Below are positions 59,936 through 64,000 of a DNA stretch of 64,000 nucleotides, piece after piece. The notes beneath the pieces were generated by a model that was not told where the DNA came from, ran no database searches, and was given only the letters and a program-made list of their open reading frames with translations. The stretch is from NCBI GenBank assembly GCA_038049695.1, contig CP142454.1, positions 91,100,501 to 91,164,500 of the forward strand, given 5' to 3'. This stretch comes from Cinnamomum chago (lineage: Eukaryota > Streptophyta > Magnoliopsida > Laurales > Lauraceae). Every line of letters begins with the position of its first letter. The stretch's first letter is position 1. A program made the translations under genes and the position numbers.

Positions 59936-60715
59936 CTAAAGAACGTTTGACACTGTGAGCTGCACAGTTTTGAGAGCTTCCATGACCTATTTTTCTCTAC
60001 CCTTTCCAAGCTCCTAAATCCTTCTCCAAACACACTTGAACCTTATTTAGAACATGTATGAGCTATGATTAGCCTCAATATAAGTGTGAATGGAGGAAAG
60101 GCTTCTAGGTTGATTCTCAAATAGATTAGATTCATGTTACCCTAGAACCCAAACCTCTTAAGCCTTGGTTGTGCAACACAATGGAGGATCAACTTCAACA
60201 TCAAGCTTGCTTCAAGAGGTTAAAGCTCCAGATAAAGATGGAGCTTCATTGAACACCTTCAGTCTTCATCAAAGGCAAGTGTTCTACTTCTCAAACAACA
60301 TCTACAACTTGTGTACTTTATGATAGTGGTGTGAATATGTGTGATTCATTCACTCTACAATGTTTCTGGGGGATTAGATCTGTGTGATCGAACCTCGTTA
60401 CCAAAAATACCCCTTGTATGTGATTGATGTCATTACTTGTGTAGTCTTGAATCATCATAGTGGAACCAAGGGTCTTTGTGACCTTTGTGAGTGGATGTAG
60501 GACATATGGTCCGAACCACTATAAATGTGTGTGCATCTTCTCTTGTGGATTGTCTTAATGTGTTTTGAGCTTTATGTTTTGCACACACCTTGCCTTCACA
60601 TCACATGGTTTCTTTGTCATATTGTTTAATGAACAAAAAGTGAGTATAAAGTTTCGTAGTCCTATTCTCCCCCCGCTCTAGGACTTGCTCATTGGCACTT
60701 AGGTGCTCTTTCAAT

Positions 60716-60731
60716 TGGTATCAGAGCCAGG
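60716..60731 (+). other. Primer binding site (initiator-Met tRNA type)
   Basis: TGGTATCAGAGCCAGG starts two bases after the LTR end. TGGTATCAGAGC is the standard plant copia PBS, complementary to the 3' end of initiator methionine tRNA, and primes minus-strand synthesis. Confidence 0.93.
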
Positions 60732-60788
60732 TTACTCCCTTGTGGTCTTACAACCCGGAGTTGATCCTTCCCTTTTTCCTTTGTGCCA

Positions 60789-63700
60789 ATGTCAAATCCA
60801 GAAGGTAGTGCCACAAACAGACCACCATTGTTTGATGGTACCAACTATGCCTTTTGGAAAGCCCGTATGACAATTTATCTCAAATCCATTAGTGGTGAGG
60901 TATGGGATGCTGTGGAGGATGGATGGTCTCCTCCTACCTACACAGCTGAGGATGGCACTGTCAAGCCTCTTCCAAAGGCCAGATGGACACCTAGTCAAAA
61001 AGCCTTAAGAGACTATGATGCTAAGGCCTTGAAAGCCATAACCTGTGCCATGAATGCTGAAGAATTCAAAAAGACTATGACCTGTACCACTTCTAAGCAA
61101 GCTTGGGAGTTGCTGGAAACTAATTATGAAGGGACCACCATTGTCAAGAGAGCCAAGCTCCAAATGTTGACCTCTCAATTCGAATCTATAAGAATGAGAG
61201 AAGATGAAATGTTTGATGATTTTCGAACAAAGCTTATGGTTATAGTTAATGAGATGTGGTCTTTAGGAGAGCAAATTCCGGAAGGCAAAGTCTGTAGCAA
61301 AATCCTTAGGTCCCTACCTGAGAGGTTTCACTCCAAAGTAACTTCTATAGAAGAGTACAATGACCCTGAAACTATGAAAGTAGAGGAACTGGCGGGAAAC
61401 ATTAGAACCTTTGAGTTGAAGATGAATAATGCTTCTAATAAATCTAAAGAAAAGAAATCTATAGCTTTGAAGGTTTCTCAACCATCTCCTTCTAAAGAAG
61501 AATCAGGAAATGAAAATGAAACTGATAATGAAGATATTGCTCTACTTACTAAAAGATTCTTAAGACAATTTAAGAAAAAGACTTCAAAGTTTAATAGAAA
61601 GGAGAAACCTTTTGATAAAAGTAAAAACAAAGCCAGTCCTTCCTCTAAGTATCAATCCAGAAAAGTTAAATGTTATAATTGTCAAAAGTTTGGTCACATA
61701 TCTACTGAGTGTCCTATTGAAAGGAAAGATAAGAAAAAGACTTTTGTGGCTACTTGGGATGACTCGTCAGAAGCTGAATCAGACTCAGATGAATCTCACA
61801 AAGATGAGACAGAAAATTATACTATATTAATGGCCAGAACAGTGTGTGATCCATCTCTTGAGATATCAGAAAATTCTGGAACAACTGATATTGAGAAATC
61901 TGGAAATGAGTCTGAATCTGATTATGACAGCTCAGATAATGAAAAAGAAGATGAAGATCCTCAAGTTACTTATGATAGACTCTATGAAGAAAGCTGCAAA
62001 TTGATTGATGTCATGAACAAACAAAAAGCTAAGAACGAAGTCTTAAAAGAAAAAATTGAAACATTAACTGATGAAAAGAATACCTTAGCAACTGAACTAA
62101 AAGAAGTTAATCATAAACTTCAAATTGCTAATGAAAATTCAATCAAAATCAAAAGAGATGAAAAAGAAGCTGAAACTCTAAAAGAACTAAACATTCAATT
62201 AAAGGATGAAGTCTCTCGTCTGAAATGGTTCAAAGAAAAATATGAATATTCGTTCACCCATGGAGAAGAAAAATTTGAAAGACTCTTTAAAATGGGTAAA
62301 TATCATAGAGACAAAACTGGGCTAGGATTCAACAAAGAAGACAAATCTAATCCTAATTCTTCTACTATGTTTGTGAAAGAAGAAGCTTCCTCTAGTAATC
62401 AAAACAATTCTGAAATTACTTGTTTTTCTTGTGGGAGCAAAGGACATGACAAGTATGAGTGCAAAATGAATCAAATGAAAAAACAATCTACCACAATTTA
62501 TGTCAACCCTCACAAAAATAAACAGACTAGGACTCCTTTTCAAAACAACTCCATCAATCACTCATTCTCTCAACAATTAAATATGTTGATGAAACAAATT
62601 GGCCTTCTAAAGTTGCAATTCCAAAATCATACAAGAGATGTTAGATCTACTGAAACCTACCCTAAGAAATCTTATCACCAACAGAATCCTAACAAAGTTA
62701 AATCTCAAGGTTCTAGTGCTATCCCTATCACCCAAAGATTCATATGGGTTCCCAAGAACAAAAGCCTAGTTGTTCACACAGCTCTTAAAGCTATTGACCA
62801 ATCTTTGTGGTACCTAGATAGTGGTTGCTCTAGACACATGACTGGAGATAGAGCTCACTTCACATCTTTAAATGAATATGAGGGTGGTACTGTCACCTTT
62901 GGTGATGGAAATGTGGCTAAAGTTGTTGGTAAGGGTACTTTGAATGTTCCAAACATGCCTATTATTGAAAATGTTTTGTATGTCGTTGGTTTGAAACATA
63001 ACTTGCTAAGTATTTCTCAAATATGTGATAAAGATCATGTGGTTAACTTTAGTAGTCATGGTTGTGAGATCTCCAAAAATGGAAATGTTATTCTAAGAGG
63101 CCTTAGAACCAATGACAATTGTTATGTCATAAGTAACCACAAAGAACCATCCAGTTCAGCCTGTCACATTGCTCATCTTGATGAAGCTCAACTATGGCAT
63201 AAAAGACTTGGGCATGTGAACTTTAGAGATCTGTCCAAATTAAACAAATATGTTAAAGGTCTTCCAAAAATCAGCAAAGAGTCAAAAACAGTTTGTGGAG
63301 AATGTCAGAAAGGCAAACAAGTCAGAAACTCTCACAAAAAAACCAAGTCTCTAAAGACATCAAGATCTCTAGAGCTTCTCCATATGGACTTGGTTGGTCC
63401 TACTAAGAAAGAGAGTAAAGGGGGCAAAAGATACTTTCTTGTTATTGTTGATGATTATTCAAGATTCACTTGGGTTGCTTTTCTAAGAGAGAAATATGAT
63501 GCTTATGCTGAATTTAAAAAGATTGTAAAAAGAATCCAAGTTGAAAAAGGTAGAGCAATTGCTCGAATAAGAAGTGATCATGGTGGTGAATTTGAAAATT
63601 CAAAGTTTGAAAAATATTGTGATAAATATGGAATCCACCATGAATTCTCTGCCCCTAAAACTCCTCAGCAAAATGGTATTGCTGAAAGAAAGAATAGAGT

Positions 63701-64000
63701 CTTGCAAGAAATGGCCACAGTTATGCTTCATGGAAAGAATGTGCCTAAAAATCTATGGGCTGAAGCAGTTAGTACAGCTTGCCACATCATAAACAGGGTT
63801 TACTTGAGAACTGGCCTAGACAAAACTGCTTATGAATTATGGCATGAGAAAAGGCCAAACATTAGCTACCTTAAAATTTTTGGTAGCAAGTGCTATATTC
63901 TCAAGGATAGAGAACACTTAAGTAAATTCGATACTAAAAGTGATGAAGGCATCTTCGTTGGCTATTCTCAAAACAGCCGTGCCTACAGAGTGTTGAATTT
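60789..64000 (+). CDS. Copia gag-pol polyprotein, 5' part (1070 codons, runs past window end)
   Basis: The ATG at 60789 is the first good start after the PBS, and its frame stays open with no stop to the window end. Read by eye in that frame: a copia gag N-terminus with FDGTNYAFWKARM at ~residues 15-27; first CCHC knuckle CYNCQKFGHISTEC at 295-308; an acidic Ser/Asp/Glu stretch; a Lys/Glu-rich coiled coil at ~395-490; a KTGLGF motif near 510; second CCHC knuckle at 545-558; aspartic protease LDSGCSRHMTG with catalytic Asp677; the pre-integrase HHCC finger (H804, H809, C836, C839); and the integrase core D867, D930, E966, that is D,D(35)E. It ends in the region between integrase and reverse transcriptase. 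Gag packages RNA, protease matures the polyprotein and integrase inserts the cDNA. No frameshift or missing catalytic residue is seen. The gag-to-pol passage is in one frame without a stop, so Gag:Pol ratio control is not evident. Confidence 0.93.
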   Translation, partial: MSNPEGSATNRPPLFDGTNYAFWKARMTIYLKSISGEVWDAVEDGWSPPTYTAEDGTVKPLPKARWTPSQKALRDYDAKALKAITCAMNAEEFKKTMTCTTSKQAWELLETNYEGTTIVKRAKLQMLTSQFESIRMREDEMFDDFRTKLMVIVNEMWSLGEQIPEGKVCSKILRSLPERFHSKVTSIEEYNDPETMKVEELAGNIRTFELKMNNASNKSKEKKSIALKVSQPSPSKEESGNENETDNEDIALLTKRFLRQFKKKTSKFNRKEKPFDKSKNKASPSSKYQSRKVKCYNCQKFGHISTECPIERKDKKKTFVATWDDSSEAESDSDESHKDETENYTILMARTVCDPSLEISENSGTTDIEKSGNESESDYDSSDNEKEDEDPQVTYDRLYEESCKLIDVMNKQKAKNEVLKEKIETLTDEKNTLATELKEVNHKLQIANENSIKIKRDEKEAETLKELNIQLKDEVSRLKWFKEKYEYSFTHGEEKFERLFKMGKYHRDKTGLGFNKEDKSNPNSSTMFVKEEASSSNQNNSEITCFSCGSKGHDKYECKMNQMKKQSTTIYVNPHKNKQTRTPFQNNSINHSFSQQLNMLMKQIGLLKLQFQNHTRDVRSTETYPKKSYHQQNPNKVKSQGSSAIPITQRFIWVPKNKSLVVHTALKAIDQSLWYLDSGCSRHMTGDRAHFTSLNEYEGGTVTFGDGNVAKVVGKGTLNVPNMPIIENVLYVVGLKHNLLSISQICDKDHVVNFSSHGCEISKNGNVILRGLRTNDNCYVISNHKEPSSSACHIAHLDEAQLWHKRLGHVNFRDLSKLNKYVKGLPKISKESKTVCGECQKGKQVRNSHKKTKSLKTSRSLELLHMDLVGPTKKESKGGKRYFLVIVDDYSRFTWVAFLREKYDAYAEFKKIVKRIQVEKGRAIARIRSDHGGEFENSKFEKYCDKYGIHHEFSAPKTPQQNGIAERKNRVLQEMATVMLHGKNVPKNLWAEAVSTACHIINRVYLRTGLDKTAYELWHEKRPNISYLKIFGSKCYILKDREHLSKFDTKSDEGIFVGYSQNSRAYRVLN

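Larger units (their letters stand above)
59244..60713 (+). repeat. 5' LTR of the copia element (1470 bp)
   Basis: Begins TGTAAGTGTCACAG where the satellite breaks off, and ends TGCTCTTTCA just before ATTGGTATCAGAGCC. It holds three spaced copies of a TTCGGTCACC-headed repeat in U3, a TATA box at 59926, a GTGGATGTAGGAC...CCGAACCACTATAAAT signature at ~60491-60536 shared with the solo LTRs, and a CCCCCCGCTCTAGGAC stretch near the end. The 3' LTR is outside the window, so the borders rest on TG/CA, the PBS and the satellite breakpoint. Confidence 0.88.
59244..64000 (+). mobile_element. Ty1/copia LTR retrotransposon, SIRE/Maximus-like (5' LTR, gag, protease, integrase; truncated by window end)
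   Basis: Order: 5' LTR (59244-60713), PBS, leader, then a single gag-pol frame with protease before integrase. Integrase upstream of reverse transcriptase is the copia order, although RT itself lies beyond the window. A long gag with an extended coiled coil after the first CCHC knuckle, a second CCHC knuckle, an acidic tail after knuckle 1, and a KTGLGF motif fit the SIRE/Maximus lineage. The element is inserted in unit 22 of the satellite. Frame integrity over more than 1000 codons suggests a fairly young insertion. Absent from view: reverse transcriptase, RNase H, any env-like ORF, PPT and 3' LTR. Confidence 0.92.

Noticed and set aside
61612-61830. Short frames 61612-61830 and 63574-63792 (+), 60792-60998 and 62322-62561 (-)
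   Set aside because: They are out-of-frame shadows of the continuous gag-pol frame that starts at 60789.

Overview
The window looks like nuclear DNA of a higher plant. It is dominated by a long tandem array of non-coding ~2.6-kb units (positions 1-59243), interrupted by two solo LTRs and cut off on the right by a Ty1/copia retrotransposon that runs out of the window. The plant assignment rests on the copia element: a PBS matching the initiator-Met tRNA 3' end, a SIRE/Maximus-like gag, and the LTR architecture. I cannot name the species. I found no ordinary host gene, rRNA or CRISPR array.

Array. With an arbitrary phase set at position 1 there are 21 complete units and one truncated unit. Units 1-7 are exactly 2624 bp. 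Unit 8 is 2618 bp net of its insertion. Units 9-13 are 2601-2603 bp and units 14-20 are 2606-2614 bp. Unit 21 is 2564 bp net, because of a 48-bp deletion. The array probably continues to the left of the window. Each unit holds: (i) blocks rich in the short motif CGGACCCG/CGGAACC, on whose minus strand lies a hAT-like terminus; (ii) a stretch with a pol III B-box-like motif and an (AAAT)n tail, possibly a degraded SINE; (iii) a cluster of four hairpins arranged as two repeated modules; and (iv) a 68-bp direct duplication. The array therefore looks like a composite of transposon debris that was amplified in tandem. Diagnostic variants show a three-unit higher-order repeat (units 14-15-16 recur as 17-18-19, offset ~7.83 kb), recent local duplications (units 5/6/7 and 13/14) and at least one conversion-like mosaic (unit 16).

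Insertions. A 1665-bp solo LTR (19671-21335, duplicated GATAT) sits in unit 8. A 1898-bp solo LTR of the same family (54243-56140, duplicated CCACT) sits in unit 21. A copia element begins at 59244 inside unit 22. It has a 1470-bp 5' LTR, a PBS, and one uninterrupted gag-pol frame from 60789 to the window end. That frame shows gag, two CCHC knuckles, a DSG protease, the integrase HHCC and a D,D(35)E core. All three LTRs lie in + orientation and share a short R/U5-type signature and a TATA context, so they are related copia lineages.

How it works together. Nothing here forms a host pathway. The region reads as a satellite block shaped by unequal exchange and conversion, repeatedly hit by one copia lineage, with two of the three insertions reduced to solo LTRs. 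The youngest-looking component is the copia element with its intact reading frame.
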